Assembly: GCA_035308905.1 (NCBI GenBank)
Contig: DATGFS010000022.1
Coordinates: forward strand, 124,001-188,000
DNA length: 64,000 nt
Direction: 5' to 3'
DNA from: a bacterium
GTDB lineage: Bacteria > Sysuimicrobiota > Sysuimicrobiia > Sysuimicrobiales > Segetimicrobiaceae
In this document: one piece after another, positions 25,297 to 35,105 of the stretch
Position numbering within the stretch: position 1 is the stretch's first letter
Layout: every line of letters starts with the position of its first letter
Position numbers and translations under genes: made by a program
The notes under the pieces: generated by a model
Told to the model about the DNA's origin: nothing
Seen by the model: the letters and a program-made list of their open reading frames with translations, nothing else
Database searches by the model: none

Positions 25297-26235
25297 GTGG
25301 CCGCGCGCGATCCATGGTACCAGGATCGCCGGCTGGCCGGTCTGCGACGGTTTTCGATCGCCATTACCGTGTTCACGGTATTGGGGGAGACGGTATTCGG
25401 TTTCGAGCCCTCGTGGGCGCAGATCGTCGTCTCGGTCGTAACCGCGTACGGGATGGCGATCCTCCTCGAACTTGTCGATGCGTACGCCGCCCGACGGCCT
25501 GTCCGGTTCCTCGGAGGATGGGGCCTGCGCGGCCTCGGCGAGTTTCTGCTTCCCACTCACATCACGAGTCTGTCCGTGGGATTCCTGCTGTATGCGGGAG
25601 GGGCGCTGTGGCCGCTGGCGTTCGCCTCGGCCGCCGCGATCGCGTCAAAGGCGGTCTTCCGCGTGCCGACGGAGCGCGGAATGCGCCACTTCTTCAACCC
25701 GTCCAATTCGGGCATCACCCTGACGTTGCTCGTCTTCCCGTGGGTCGGGATCGCCGCCCCGTACGAGTTTACGGAAAACCTCCGTGGGGCGGCGCTGTGG
25801 CTGCTCCCGGCCGGCGTGCTCATCTCCGGGACGTTTCTGCTCTCGCGGTTCGCCCAACGGGTACCGCTGGCCGCCGCCTGGATCGTGGGGTTCGCGGCCC
25901 AGGCCGTCCTTCGGAGCATCCTCTTCGCGTCGCCGCTGTCCGCGGAACTGACCCCGATGACCGGCGTCGCCTTTGTGCTCTTCAGTATGTACATGGTGAC
26001 CGACCCGGCATCGAGCCCGGGGAGCGCCGCCGGGCAAATCGAGTTCGGACTCGGTACCGCCGCCGCGTACGGGGCATTGATGGCTCTCCACGTCGCCTAC
26101 ACCCTGTTCTTCGCGCTGACGATTGTATGCGCAGCGCGGGGCGCAAGTTTGTACGCGGGCGCCTGGACGGCGCAACGTGCGAGGCTGCAGACCGCCCCTG
26201 CGGCGATTTCGGCCCTCGAAGCGACAAACCCGTGA
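25297..26235 (+). CDS. Enediyne biosynthesis membrane protein UNBU (RnfD-like, E5 type)
   Basis: Integral membrane protein of 312 residues with about eight to nine helices, distantly like the RnfD/NqrB flavoprotein family. FFNPSNSGITLTLLVFPW matches the conserved NPSN element, and MYMVTDPASSP is the second typical motif. The GTG at 25297 has a perfect GGAGGT six bases upstream; the upstream TTG at 25264 overlaps the previous gene. UNBU is one of the five warhead-cassette proteins and is proposed to take part in redox chemistry or export. The stop overlaps the synthase start. Confidence 0.9.
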   Translation: MAARDPWYQDRRLAGLRRFSIAITVFTVLGETVFGFEPSWAQIVVSVVTAYGMAILLELVDAYAARRPVRFLGGWGLRGLGEFLLPTHITSLSVGFLLYAGGALWPLAFASAAAIASKAVFRVPTERGMRHFFNPSNSGITLTLLVFPWVGIAAPYEFTENLRGAALWLLPAGVLISGTFLLSRFAQRVPLAAAWIVGFAAQAVLRSILFASPLSAELTPMTGVAFVLFSMYMVTDPASSPGSAAGQIEFGLGTAAAYGALMALHVAYTLFFALTIVCAARGASLYAGAWTAQRARLQTAPAAISALEATNP

Positions 26236-29200
26236 AGCCCAGCATCGCGATCGTCGGGATGGCGTGCCGGTATCCGGACGCACGGACACCGCAAGAGTTG
26301 TGGGAAAACGTGCTCGCGCAGCGCCAAGCCTTCAGGCGCATCCCGCCGCAACGGCTGCGCCTCGAAGACTACCTTGCGCAAGATCGCGCCGCCGCCGATA
26401 CGACGTACTCGACCGAAGCGGCGGTACTCGAAGGCTACGAGTTCGACCGCGTGCGTTTCCGGGTGTCCGCCGATGCCTTCCGGGCGGCCGACATGACCCA
26501 CTGGCTCGCGCTGGATGTCGCGGTTCAGGCCCTCGCCGACGCGGGATTCCCGGGCGGCGCCGGACTCCCCCGCGATACGACCGGCGTCGTCCTCGGGAAC
26601 ACGCTCACGGGGGACGGTTCGCGCGCCAACGCGCTCCGGTTGCGCTGGCCGTTCGTCCGGCGCACGGTCGAGGCCTCGTTGGCGGCTGAGGACTGGCCTA
26701 CCGACCGCCAGCAGGCGTTCCTCTCCGATCTCGAAGCACGGTTCAAAGCCCCGTTCCCGGCGCCGAACGAAGAGACCCTTGCCGGCAATCTCTCCAACAC
26801 GATCGCCGGCCGGATCTGCAACTACTTGGACCTCAAAGGCGGCGGGTACGCCACGGATGGCGCGTGCGCCTCGTCCCTGCTCGCGGTCACCCAGGCGTGC
26901 GCGGCGCTCGAGGCCGGCGATCTTAACGTGGCGATCGCGGGCGGGGTGGACATCAGTCTCGATCCGTTCGAGCTCGTAGGCTTTGCGCGCACGGGCGCGC
27001 TCGCAGCCAACGAGATGCGCGTCTACGACACCCGTCCGACCGGGTTCTTGCCGGGCGAAGGATGCGGTTTTGTGGTGTTGATGCGGTCCGCCGACGCGAA
27101 TGCGCAGGCGCGTCGCGTCTATGCGGAGGTCCGCGGCTGGGGGATCTCGTCGGACGGGCACGGCGGGATCACGCGGCCGGAGATGGCCGGCCAGCGCCTG
27201 GCGCTCAGGCGGGCGTACGATCGCGCGGGTTTTGGCATCGACACGGTGGCCTATTTTGAGGGCCACGGCACGGGGACGGCGGTGGGCGACAACACGGAGA
27301 TCCTTACGTTGTCGACGTGCCTGGCCGAAGCCGGGGCCAGCCGTCCCGCGGCGCTTGGAACGGTAAAGGCGAACATCGGCCACACCAAAGCCGCCGCGGG
27401 AATCGCAGGGCTTCTCAAGAGCACAATGGCGGTGTGGACGCAGGTGGTACCGCCGGTGACCGGGTGCAGGAACCCGCACCAGGCACTCACCGCACGCTCG
27501 GGCGTCCTCCGCGTACCGGACGAAGGCGTCCGATGGCCCTCCGATCAGCCGCTCCGGAGCGGCGTCAGCGCGATGGGTTTCGGGGGCATCAACGTGCACG
27601 TCGCCATCGAGGCCGCGACGCCGGCCCGGCGCGGCGCGCTTACGTCGGACGAACAGACGCTGCTGTCATCAGCACAAGACGCGGAGTTGTTCCTGCTGGG
27701 AGGCCGGTCGATCGGTGAACTGCGCGCGCAGCTGGACCAGATCCGCCGCCGCGCGGCGTCGCTGTCGCGGGCGGAGATGACGGACTTGGCGGCGGCGCTC
27801 GCGCGGCAGATCCGGACGCCCGTCGCGCGAGCAGCCGTCGTAGCGTCCACGCCGGCCGAGTTCGGGACGCGGCTGGAAACGCTCCACCAATGGACCGGCG
27901 TGGACGCTCGGACCCGGCTGGACCCCACAGACGGCGTGTTCTTCGCCACCGGCCTGACCGCGCCGCGCATCGCATTTCTGTTCCCCGGACAGGGCTCTCC
28001 TGTCCGCCGGGACGGCGGCGCCCTGGGCCGCCGGTTCCGCTGGTTGGACGACGCGTACGCGCATGCGCCCTGGCTCCGCCACGATGGCGAGTTCCCCCAG
28101 GCGATGGTGCAATCCGCGATCGTCATGGCATCGCTTATCGCGATTGATGCGCTGGACAGTCTCGGGATCGGGGCGGCCGTCGCTATCGGGCACAGCCTCG
28201 GAGAGCTCACGGCGCTTCATTGGGCCGGCGCACTCGATCGCGAGGCGCTGCTGCGCGTCGTGGCAGCGCGCGGAGCCGCGATGACGGCGCTCAAAGGGCC
28301 GCACGGGGCGATGGCCAGCATCGCGGCTGGGCCCGAGGAGGTGCGCGGTCTGCTCAACGGAGACGACATGGTCATCGCCGCGTTGAACGCTCCGCGGCAG
28401 ACCGTGGTGTCCGGTGCTGCCGCCGCGGTCATGGACGCCGCGGCGCGGGCCCGCGCTGCGGGCTTCGCCGTGACGCTGCTGCCGGTGGCCCATGCATTTC
28501 ATTCGCCACTCGTCGCAGGGGCAGTATCCGGTCTCGCGGAGAGCCTCGCGCGTGAGACCCTGCGGCCGCTCCGCAGAGCGGTCATCTCGACCGTCACCGG
28601 GTCGCGGCTCGCGGCCGAGGAAGACCTGCGCGCGCTGCTGTGCCGGCAGATCACGGCGCCGGTCCGGTTCGCGGACGCCGTGGCCTGCGCGCCGGACATC
28701 GACCTCTGGCTCGAGGTGGGTCCCGGACAGGCATTGCGCGGACTGGTGCGCGAGTCGACCGAGGGCCCCGTCGTGGCTCTCGACGCTGGCGGCGATTCGC
28801 TTGGCGGAATTCTCCGCGCGGCCGGCGCCGTCTTCGCCCTCGGCGTCCCGATCCGTCAAGAGAGGTTGTTCGGCGACCGTTTCGCCCGGCCGTTCGAGGT
28901 CGACACGACCCCGCGATTCCTGGAAAACCCCTGCGAGAGCGCCGCAGGACCATTCGACCAGCCGCCGGCGGTACTGACCGCCGAGGCGCCACACCGAGCG
29001 CCGTCCGAATTCGCGGCCTCCGACTCGGCGACCGACGTCCTCACCCTCGTGCGGCGCCTGGTGGCGGAGCGCGTGTCGCTCCCGCTTGAAGTGGTGAAAG
29101 ATGGCGATCGTATGCTCACCGACCTTCATCTCAACTCCATCGGCGTCGGACAACTCGTGGTCGATGCGGCCCGACATCTGGCCGTGCCGCCGCCGCCTGC

Positions 29201-32111
29201 CCCGACCGATTTCGCCAACCTGTCCGTCGCCGAGATTGCGCAGGCACTCGAGGAGGCCGCGCGACTCGGCGGCGCCGCGTCGAATGAGGAGGGCGGCGCG
29301 CCGCCCGGCGTCGACCGGTGGGTTCGGCCATTTGTGGTCGGTCTCGACGACGCACCGCTCCCGCCGCCCGCGCCGTCCGGGGGCGGCGGTGCATGGCGTG
29401 TGATCGCGCCGCCGGGCCACGCCCTTGCGGCGGAGCTCACCGAGGTCCTTCGGGGCTGTGGGGAAGGAGGGACCGCGGTCTGCCTGCCGCCCGAGGACGA
29501 TGACAGCTGCGTTGCGCTGCTGTTGGAAGGGGCCCGCGCAGCGTTGCATGCTAGCGCCGGGTCGCGATTTGTGCTCGTTCAGCATGACCGCACCGCCGCG
29601 TCGGTTGCCAAGACGCTCCACTTGGAAGCGCCAGCGCTGACGACGTGCGTCGTGACGGTGCCGCGAGATCATCCCCAGGCGGCCGGCTGGATTCGCGCCG
29701 AAGCCGCCGCCGCGGTCGGCTACGTCGAAGCCTGCTATGACTCGACCGGGCGGCGCCGCACGCCCGTCCTAAACCCGCTGACGTTGTCCACCGCCGCGGT
29801 GCCGGATGGAGAACTCGCGGACCGCGACGTGCTGTTGGTGACCGGCGGAGGCCGCGGAATCGGTTTCGAGTGCGCGCTCGGGCTCGCGGAAAACACCAGT
29901 CTCCGGCTGGTTCTGCTTGGCCGCTCCGATCCGATCACCGAGCCGGAGTTGGCGGCGAACCTGGAACGTCTGCGGGCCGCCGGGGTACCGTTTCGCTATC
30001 TCGCGGCCGACATCACAGATGCCGACGCCGTACGCGCGGCCGTGCGCGAAGCGGAAGGGACGCTAGGTCCCATCACCGCCGTCCTCCACGCGGCCGGCAC
30101 CAACGTTCCCCAACTCCTCGCCACGCTCACCATCGAGGAAGTTCGCGGGGCGCTGGCGCCCAAACTGGACGGGCTCCGGAACGTCCTCGCGTCATTAAAC
30201 GAAGACCGGTTACGGTTGCTCATCGCGTTTGGCTCGGCGATCGCCGAAACGGGGTTGGCCGGTGAGGCGCACTATGCGGTCGCCAACGAATGGCTGACAC
30301 ACCTGACGGGTGAATTTCAAGCTGCGCACCCGACGTGCCGCTGTCTCGTCGTCGAGTGGTCGGTCTGGTCGGACGTAGGCATGGGTGCGCGTCTGGGGCG
30401 CATCGGCGCGCTCGAGCGCGCCGGGATTGCGCCGATCGCGCCGGCGGCGGGCGTGGACATCCTGCGTCAGTTGATCGCGCAGCCCAGCCTGCCGTCCGCC
30501 GTTGTGGTCGGCGGCCGGCTGGGAACGCCGCCGACGTTGCGCATGGCCGCGTCACCGATCCCGCTGTGGCGGTTCCTCGAGCAACCGAGAGTCCACTACG
30601 CCGGCGTGGAACTGGTCGCGGATGCCGAACTGTCCACGCTGACGGATCCCTATCTCGACGATCATATCTTCGGCGACGACCGCGTGTTCCCGGCCGTGAT
30701 GGCGTTGGAGGCGATGGCGCAGGCGGCCGTCACCCTTGCGGGCTCGGGCTCCCCGGCGAGTATCGACGGCATCTCGTTTGATCGTCCGATCGTCGTCCCC
30801 GCCCGCGACCGCGTCACCGTCCGGGTGGCGGCGCTGGTGCGCGAACCGGGATGCATCGAGGTGGTGCTCCGCAGCAGCACCACCGCCTTCCGGGTGGATC
30901 ACGTCCGTGCCGTCTGCCGCATTGGACCAATGCAGACCATCCCGCCGGCCGCGCCTGCCTGTCGCCCGGCGCCACCCGGCAGAGTCCCGCTTGACCCGGC
31001 GACTGACCTCTACGGCGACCTGCTCTTTCACACGGGCCGTTTCCGGCGAGTCGCCGGATATCGCCGGCTGCGCACGACGGAGTGCGTCGCGCAACTCGCT
31101 TCGGTTGACCCGACGCCGTGGTTTGGACACTACTTGCCGCAACATCTGGTGCTCGCCGACCCTGCCGGTCGGGACGCCGCCGTGCACGCCGTGCAGGCAT
31201 GCGTGCCCGCCGAGGCGCTGCTCCCAATTGGCGCCGCGCGATTCGTGCCGGGCGAGCTTCCCAAGGGCCCGCGATTCGCGCACGCGAGGGAGCGGCACCG
31301 CGCCGGCGATCTATTCGTGTACGACGTGGACGTAAGCGACGCGGACGGCCGGGTCTGCGAGCGGTGGGAAGGACTTCAGTTCCGCCGCATGCACCCGCAG
31401 AAACCTCGCCAGGGATGGCCTCCTGCGCTGTTGGGTCCCTGCGTCGAGCGCCACATCCGGGATGTCCTGGCGCCGGGCTCAACCGTGTCGGTGGTGATCA
31501 GACGCGAGTGCGATCCCCGCCGCTCGCGCGGCGATCAGGTGCTCCGGTTCCTGTTAGGGGACCACGCGCGGATCGTTCGCCGCCTCAACGGGAAACCCGA
31601 TGTCGCCGGCGCCGGACGCACCGGCGTGTCCGCCGCGCATGCCGGGGCGCTCGTGATGGGTGCCGCTGCCTCGGGCCCCGTGGGGTGCGATCTCGAGCCG
31701 GTCACCGACCGGCGATCGGTCATGTGGCGTGGGCTCCTCGGCGCCGACTACGTGCTGACCGGCTTGGTGACGCGGGAAACTGGGGAATGCGAAGCGGAGA
31801 CAGCGACCCGTCTGTGGAGCATCCGCGAGAGCCTCACGAAAGTCGGCGTTTCACCAACGGTGCCGATGCGGTTCGTCGCGGCGTCCAACGACGGCTGGGC
31901 GCACTTCGCCGCAGGCTCGTTTTGTTGTGCCTCCTACATCGCCGACATCAAGGACATCCAAGGCCGGGTGGCACTGGCCGTTACCGTGCCCGCACCCGGC
32001 GACCCGAGCCAAAGCCGGCACCGCGCGGCGGTTCCGGCCGGCGACCGCCCGGGCAGCAGGTCCCCCTCGGAAGACGCGGCGATCGGAGGCGGCGGCCGTG
32101 CGCGCGTATGA
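26232..32111 (+). CDS. Iterative enediyne polyketide synthase (PKSE)
   Basis: Type I iterative synthase of 1959 residues with the enediyne domain order KS-AT-ACP-KR-DH-PPTase. KS: C212 (DGACASSLL), H345 (EGHGTGTAVGD), H384 (NIGHTKAAAG), with enediyne-type text GNLSNTIAGRICN. AT: S655 in GHSLGEL plus HAFHSP, predicting malonyl-CoA. ACP: S969 in DLHLNSIGVGQLV. KR: TGGGRGIG at about 1204 and HYAVANEW. DH: H1478 in LDDHIFGDDRVFPAVMALEAMAQA. C-terminal self-activating phosphopantetheinyl transferase: D1820/E1822 in GCDLEP and W1862-K1870 (WSIRESLTK). All catalytic residues checked are intact. The GTG at 26232 overlaps the UNBU stop. The product with a TEBC thioesterase in known systems is a linear polyene precursor. 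Confidence 0.96.
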   Translation: MKPSIAIVGMACRYPDARTPQELWENVLAQRQAFRRIPPQRLRLEDYLAQDRAAADTTYSTEAAVLEGYEFDRVRFRVSADAFRAADMTHWLALDVAVQALADAGFPGGAGLPRDTTGVVLGNTLTGDGSRANALRLRWPFVRRTVEASLAAEDWPTDRQQAFLSDLEARFKAPFPAPNEETLAGNLSNTIAGRICNYLDLKGGGYATDGACASSLLAVTQACAALEAGDLNVAIAGGVDISLDPFELVGFARTGALAANEMRVYDTRPTGFLPGEGCGFVVLMRSADANAQARRVYAEVRGWGISSDGHGGITRPEMAGQRLALRRAYDRAGFGIDTVAYFEGHGTGTAVGDNTEILTLSTCLAEAGASRPAALGTVKANIGHTKAAAGIAGLLKSTMAVWTQVVPPVTGCRNPHQALTARSGVLRVPDEGVRWPSDQPLRSGVSAMGFGGINVHVAIEAATPARRGALTSDEQTLLSSAQDAELFLLGGRSIGELRAQLDQIRRRAASLSRAEMTDLAAALARQIRTPVARAAVVASTPAEFGTRLETLHQWTGVDARTRLDPTDGVFFATGLTAPRIAFLFPGQGSPVRRDGGALGRRFRWLDDAYAHAPWLRHDGEFPQAMVQSAIVMASLIAIDALDSLGIGAAVAIGHSLGELTALHWAGALDREALLRVVAARGAAMTALKGPHGAMASIAAGPEEVRGLLNGDDMVIAALNAPRQTVVSGAAAAVMDAAARARAAGFAVTLLPVAHAFHSPLVAGAVSGLAESLARETLRPLRRAVISTVTGSRLAAEEDLRALLCRQITAPVRFADAVACAPDIDLWLEVGPGQALRGLVRESTEGPVVALDAGGDSLGGILRAAGAVFALGVPIRQERLFGDRFARPFEVDTTPRFLENPCESAAGPFDQPPAVLTAEAPHRAPSEFAASDSATDVLTLVRRLVAERVSLPLEVVKDGDRMLTDLHLNSIGVGQLVVDAARHLAVPPPPAPTDFANLSVAEIAQALEEAARLGGAASNEEGGAPPGVDRWVRPFVVGLDDAPLPPPAPSGGGGAWRVIAPPGHALAAELTEVLRGCGEGGTAVCLPPEDDDSCVALLLEGARAALHASAGSRFVLVQHDRTAASVAKTLHLEAPALTTCVVTVPRDHPQAAGWIRAEAAAAVGYVEACYDSTGRRRTPVLNPLTLSTAAVPDGELADRDVLLVTGGGRGIGFECALGLAENTSLRLVLLGRSDPITEPELAANLERLRAAGVPFRYLAADITDADAVRAAVREAEGTLGPITAVLHAAGTNVPQLLATLTIEEVRGALAPKLDGLRNVLASLNEDRLRLLIAFGSAIAETGLAGEAHYAVANEWLTHLTGEFQAAHPTCRCLVVEWSVWSDVGMGARLGRIGALERAGIAPIAPAAGVDILRQLIAQPSLPSAVVVGGRLGTPPTLRMAASPIPLWRFLEQPRVHYAGVELVADAELSTLTDPYLDDHIFGDDRVFPAVMALEAMAQAAVTLAGSGSPASIDGISFDRPIVVPARDRVTVRVAALVREPGCIEVVLRSSTTAFRVDHVRAVCRIGPMQTIPPAAPACRPAPPGRVPLDPATDLYGDLLFHTGRFRRVAGYRRLRTTECVAQLASVDPTPWFGHYLPQHLVLADPAGRDAAVHAVQACVPAEALLPIGAARFVPGELPKGPRFAHARERHRAGDLFVYDVDVSDADGRVCERWEGLQFRRMHPQKPRQGWPPALLGPCVERHIRDVLAPGSTVSVVIRRECDPRRSRGDQVLRFLLGDHARIVRRLNGKPDVAGAGRTGVSAAHAGALVMGAAASGPVGCDLEPVTDRRSVMWRGLLGADYVLTGLVTRETGECEAETATRLWSIRESLTKVGVSPTVPMRFVAASNDGWAHFAAGSFCCASYIADIKDIQGRVALAVTVPAPGDPSQSRHRAAVPAGDRPGSRSPSEDAAIGGGGRARV

Positions 32112-32523
32112 ATATCGGCACGTCATCGGGTTCGAGGAGACCAACGTTGTCGGCAACGTCTACTACGTCAACCATCTCCGGTGGCAGGGCCGTTGCCGCG
32201 AGCTGTTCCTCCGCGACCATGCGCCGAGCGTGCTCACGGAGTTGGCCCGTGGGCTTCGCTTAGTTACGGTGCGCTGCTCGTGCGATTACCTCGCGGAGCT
32301 GTCCGCGCTGGACGAAGTCGCGGTGCGGATGTTTCTTGGATCGATCATGCAAAGCCGGATAACGTTGAGCTTCGAATACTGGCGGCGCGGGCGCGACGGC
32401 GAGCAGCTCGTCGGGCGCGGGGAACAGCAGGTCGCCTGTCTGCGCCGTGACGGCGACCAGTGGGTGGCCGCGATGATTCCGGACGATCTGCGGGACGCGT
32501 TGCGCCCGTACGCCGGGGGTTAG
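32098..32523 (+). CDS. Enediyne hot-dog thioesterase TEBC (E10 type)
   Basis: Hot-dog fold thioesterase of 141 residues that releases the polyene from the synthase. The signature YYVNHLRWQGRCRELFLRDH (residues 22-41) matches the SgcE10/DynE7/CalE7 class, in which the arginine and glutamate of this helix and no acidic Asp support decarboxylative hydrolysis. The GTG at 32098 with GGAGG upstream lies inside the last 14 bases of the synthase gene, so the two are translationally coupled. Confidence 0.93.
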   Translation: MRAYEYRHVIGFEETNVVGNVYYVNHLRWQGRCRELFLRDHAPSVLTELARGLRLVTVRCSCDYLAELSALDEVAVRMFLGSIMQSRITLSFEYWRRGRDGEQLVGRGEQQVACLRRDGDQWVAAMIPDDLRDALRPYAGG

Positions 32524-32565
32524 CCGCGTGCGCGGACGCAGCGTGCAGGAGAGAGGAGGGCCACC

Positions 32566-33447
32566 GTGACGGCTATAGCTGGTCCTGCGTCTTATCCCAC
32601 TGAGCGCCCGGTAACGGCCGTGGGCGATACCGGCCAGCGACCGCCCCGGCGTCCCGGGACCGTCGACGATCACCGCGACGCGGTGGAGCGAGTTATCCAC
32701 GCAATGCGGGAGCGGCTCGACGAACCGTTGTCCCTGCGCGACCTGTCTGAGATCGCGTTGTTTAGTCCGTATCACTTCGACCGGATGTTCCGCGACGTCA
32801 CCGGCATATCGCCGTTTCGCTTTCTTGCCGCGCTCCGCATGGAGGCCGCCAAACGGCTGCTGCTGACAACGCAGCTGCGCGTGACCGACGTCTGTTACGA
32901 GGTCGGATACAATAGTCTCGGCACCTTCACCGCGAACTTCACGCAACTGGTGGGATTGCCTCCCCGCAGCCTGCGCCATCTCCGTCTCCTCCTGGGTGAG
33001 ACATCGGTTTCCACAGTCGTCGCGGACTCTCACCGGCCTGCGCGCGCCTCGTCCGCTTCGCCCGGGGGCATCAGCGGCACCGTTACGGCACCCTCCGAGT
33101 TCACGGGATCCGTATTCGTCGGGGCTTTTCGGACGCCAATCCCCCAGACTCGGCCGGTCAGGTGCGCGCTGCTCGAGGCACCCGGGCCGTACGAAATGCC
33201 GTCAATGCCCGACGGTTCGTACCACATATTTGCTCTTGGATCGCCCGCGTTCGAAAGTCTCAGCGCGATGCTCATGCCCGAGGCGGCGACATTATGGGTC
33301 GGCGCCGCGTCTCAGGGCCTGACGGCGCACAACGGCCGGGCCGATGCCCCGGGGCGAATCGAACTACGTGCTTGGAAGGCGACCGATCCGCCGATGCTGG
33401 TCGCGCTGCCGGCCCTTCTGGTCGAGCGGCGCGCGCGCACGACATGA
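32566..33447 (+). CDS. AraC-family regulator in the enediyne operon
   Basis: The 293-residue protein has an N-terminal AraC/XylS double helix-turn-helix (about 40-140; LSLRDLSEIALFSPYHFDRMF and VTDVCYEVGYNSLGTFTANF). The C-terminal domain of about 150 residues is not firmly recognised; it is laid out like ligand-binding domains that follow AraC modules (for example GyrI-like), but lacks a motif I can assign. GAGGAGGG precedes the GTG at 32566. Its place inside the operon suggests a pathway-specific activator responding to the product or an intermediate. It is expressed 42 bp after TEBC. Confidence 0.85.
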   Translation: MTAIAGPASYPTERPVTAVGDTGQRPPRRPGTVDDHRDAVERVIHAMRERLDEPLSLRDLSEIALFSPYHFDRMFRDVTGISPFRFLAALRMEAAKRLLLTTQLRVTDVCYEVGYNSLGTFTANFTQLVGLPPRSLRHLRLLLGETSVSTVVADSHRPARASSASPGGISGTVTAPSEFTGSVFVGAFRTPIPQTRPVRCALLEAPGPYEMPSMPDGSYHIFALGSPAFESLSAMLMPEAATLWVGAASQGLTAHNGRADAPGRIELRAWKATDPPMLVALPALLVERRARTT

Positions 33448-34049
33448 TTACATCGTCCGGTGATATCGACCCCGGAAAGGCGACGCGCGTGGAGCCCGCG
33501 ATCTGGAACACCCTCGACGTCCTCAACGGACCGCGGCACCGCGAAGCCTTGCTGGTCTTCCTGACCCTGGTCCTCTCGCACTGGGTCGAGCACATCGTTC
33601 AGGCGGTGCAGATTTTCGTCCTCGGCTGGCCACGATACCAGGCGCTGGGGGCGCTGGGGCTGCTGTTCCCGTGGCTCGTGGGGTCGGAGACGCTCCACTA
33701 TTGGTACGCGCTCGTCACGTTGGTCGGGCTGATCGCGCTGCGTCCGGCATTCGGCGGACCGGCCCGCGGGTGGTGGGACGCGGCGATCGCAATTCAGATA
33801 TGGCATCATGCCGAGCATGCGCTGCTGCTCGGGCAGGTGCTGATCGGGCGGAATTTGTTCGGGGCGCGCGTGCCGACGAGCGTGCTGCAACTGTTCTTCC
33901 CACGGGTCGAGCTGCACCTCGCCTACAACGCGGCGGTTTTCATTCCCATGATCATCGCGATGTATCTTCACGCGCACCCGTCGCTGAAGGACAGGCGACT
34001 CGGAAGCCGATGCAATTGCCATCGACGGCTTGAATTGGCTTCCGGATAG
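33444..34049 (+). CDS. Histidine-rich membrane protein of unknown function
   Basis: The 201-residue protein has about five hydrophobic segments. Several histidine clusters lie at membrane edges: SHWVEHIVQ, HYWYALV, IWHHAEHALLL and ELHLAYN. Such a pattern could hold metal or haem (compare membrane desaturases and hydroxylases), but the spacing does not match a family I know. The ATG overlaps the AraC stop by four bases, tying it to the enediyne operon, where it could be a modifying oxidase, transporter or immunity protein. Confidence 0.6.
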   Translation: MITSSGDIDPGKATRVEPAIWNTLDVLNGPRHREALLVFLTLVLSHWVEHIVQAVQIFVLGWPRYQALGALGLLFPWLVGSETLHYWYALVTLVGLIALRPAFGGPARGWWDAAIAIQIWHHAEHALLLGQVLIGRNLFGARVPTSVLQLFFPRVELHLAYNAAVFIPMIIAMYLHAHPSLKDRRLGSRCNCHRRLELASG

Positions 34050-34052
34050 GCG

Positions 34053-35105
34053 TTGGGCGACGCGCGTTGCGTCGCCGTCACCGCACGCCGAGAGCGCAAC
34101 CCTGGAGAAAAGGGCTCCATCGGTCGGTTGCTATGCTACCCGTGGGCTGGGCATGGCGGTGTCATCGACGCGCATCTTCACTTTGTCACCGGCGCGATGC
34201 TGACGCGCGCGGCAAGGCAATTCCCGCGCCCACGCCGGCCGCAGGCGGCCTCTGCAACCCGTGGGCGCCGGGCAGAGGACGGACCTGCGACGGTGCCCCC
34301 CGAGCAACTGGCGCGGCAATGGATCGAGGTCCTGGATCGACACAGAATCGATGCGGGGTTCTTTATCGCGATCGGTGAAGGCAGCGAAGAACTCGCCACA
34401 CTGGTGCGGCAGCATCCCTCACGGTGCTATGCCTGGGGCAGCGTCGTCGACGCCACGGCGCCGGGTGCCGCGTCGGACGTACGGCGCTTTCCGCAGTGGG
34501 GGTTGCCCGGTCTGAAGCTTTACCCACCGTTCCAGTGGTTCAGTCCCGGCAACCGCGCAATCTACCCTGTACACGAGGCCGCAGCTGCTCTGGACCTCCC
34601 CGTGCTATTTCGTTTCGGCATCACGATCGCGCCGACATACGACTTGACGCACGCGAGCCCGCTGCGCCTTTCCGTGGCGGCCCGTGATTTTCCAGATGTG
34701 TCGTTTGGGATCGCCCACTGCGGCGCCGGCTTCCTCCGGGAAGCACTCATGCTCGCCTACCATACGGACAACATCTGGACCGACACGTCGGGTACGAACA
34801 ACTGGCGCCTGTATACGCTGGGCGCGCCGTCCCTCGATGACCTATTTCGCGACCTCGCGCGCGCCTACGGGCCGCACCGCATCGTCTTCGGAACGGATTC
34901 GACGGCACCGGAGAGGTACCGTGCGGACATCGTGCGCGAGCAACAGGAGGTCCTTGAGCGGCTCGAGGTTGACGAGCGCGATCGCGCTGCCATCTTCACG
35001 AACAACGCACGCCGACTACTTAGACTTTCCCCTTCTGTCGACTACGACGGTGCTCCGACGGAGCGGCGCACGGCCCGGGCGACCGCGGCACGAGGCCCGA
35101 CATGA
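34053..35105 (+). CDS. Amidohydrolase-2 family metal-dependent hydrolase
   Basis: TIM-barrel hydrolase/decarboxylase family, about 350 residues. The metal site is visible as HxH in VIDAHLHF near residue 39-44, a later histidine in GIAHCGAGFL, and the final aspartate in FGTDST. Family members hydrolyse or decarboxylate small aromatic and lactone compounds. The start is uncertain: TTG at 34053 lies three bases after the previous stop, and TTG at 34128 is an alternative just before the domain. The stop overlaps the following VOC gene (ATGA). Confidence 0.8.
   Translation: MGDARCVAVTARRERNPGEKGSIGRLLCYPWAGHGGVIDAHLHFVTGAMLTRAARQFPRPRRPQAASATRGRRAEDGPATVPPEQLARQWIEVLDRHRIDAGFFIAIGEGSEELATLVRQHPSRCYAWGSVVDATAPGAASDVRRFPQWGLPGLKLYPPFQWFSPGNRAIYPVHEAAAALDLPVLFRFGITIAPTYDLTHASPLRLSVAARDFPDVSFGIAHCGAGFLREALMLAYHTDNIWTDTSGTNNWRLYTLGAPSLDDLFRDLARAYGPHRIVFGTDSTAPERYRADIVREQQEVLERLEVDERDRAAIFTNNARRLLRLSPSVDYDGAPTERRTARATAARGPT

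Noticed and set aside
25314-32111. 2265-residue open frame as the full polyketide synthase
   Set aside because: The first 306 codons overlap UNBU in another frame and show no domain. The GTG at 26232 overlaps the UNBU stop and directly starts the KS text.
32566-33447. Calling the AraC C-terminal domain GyrI-like (possible drug hydrolase)
   Set aside because: The general layout would fit, but no diagnostic residues could be matched by eye, so it is left unassigned.
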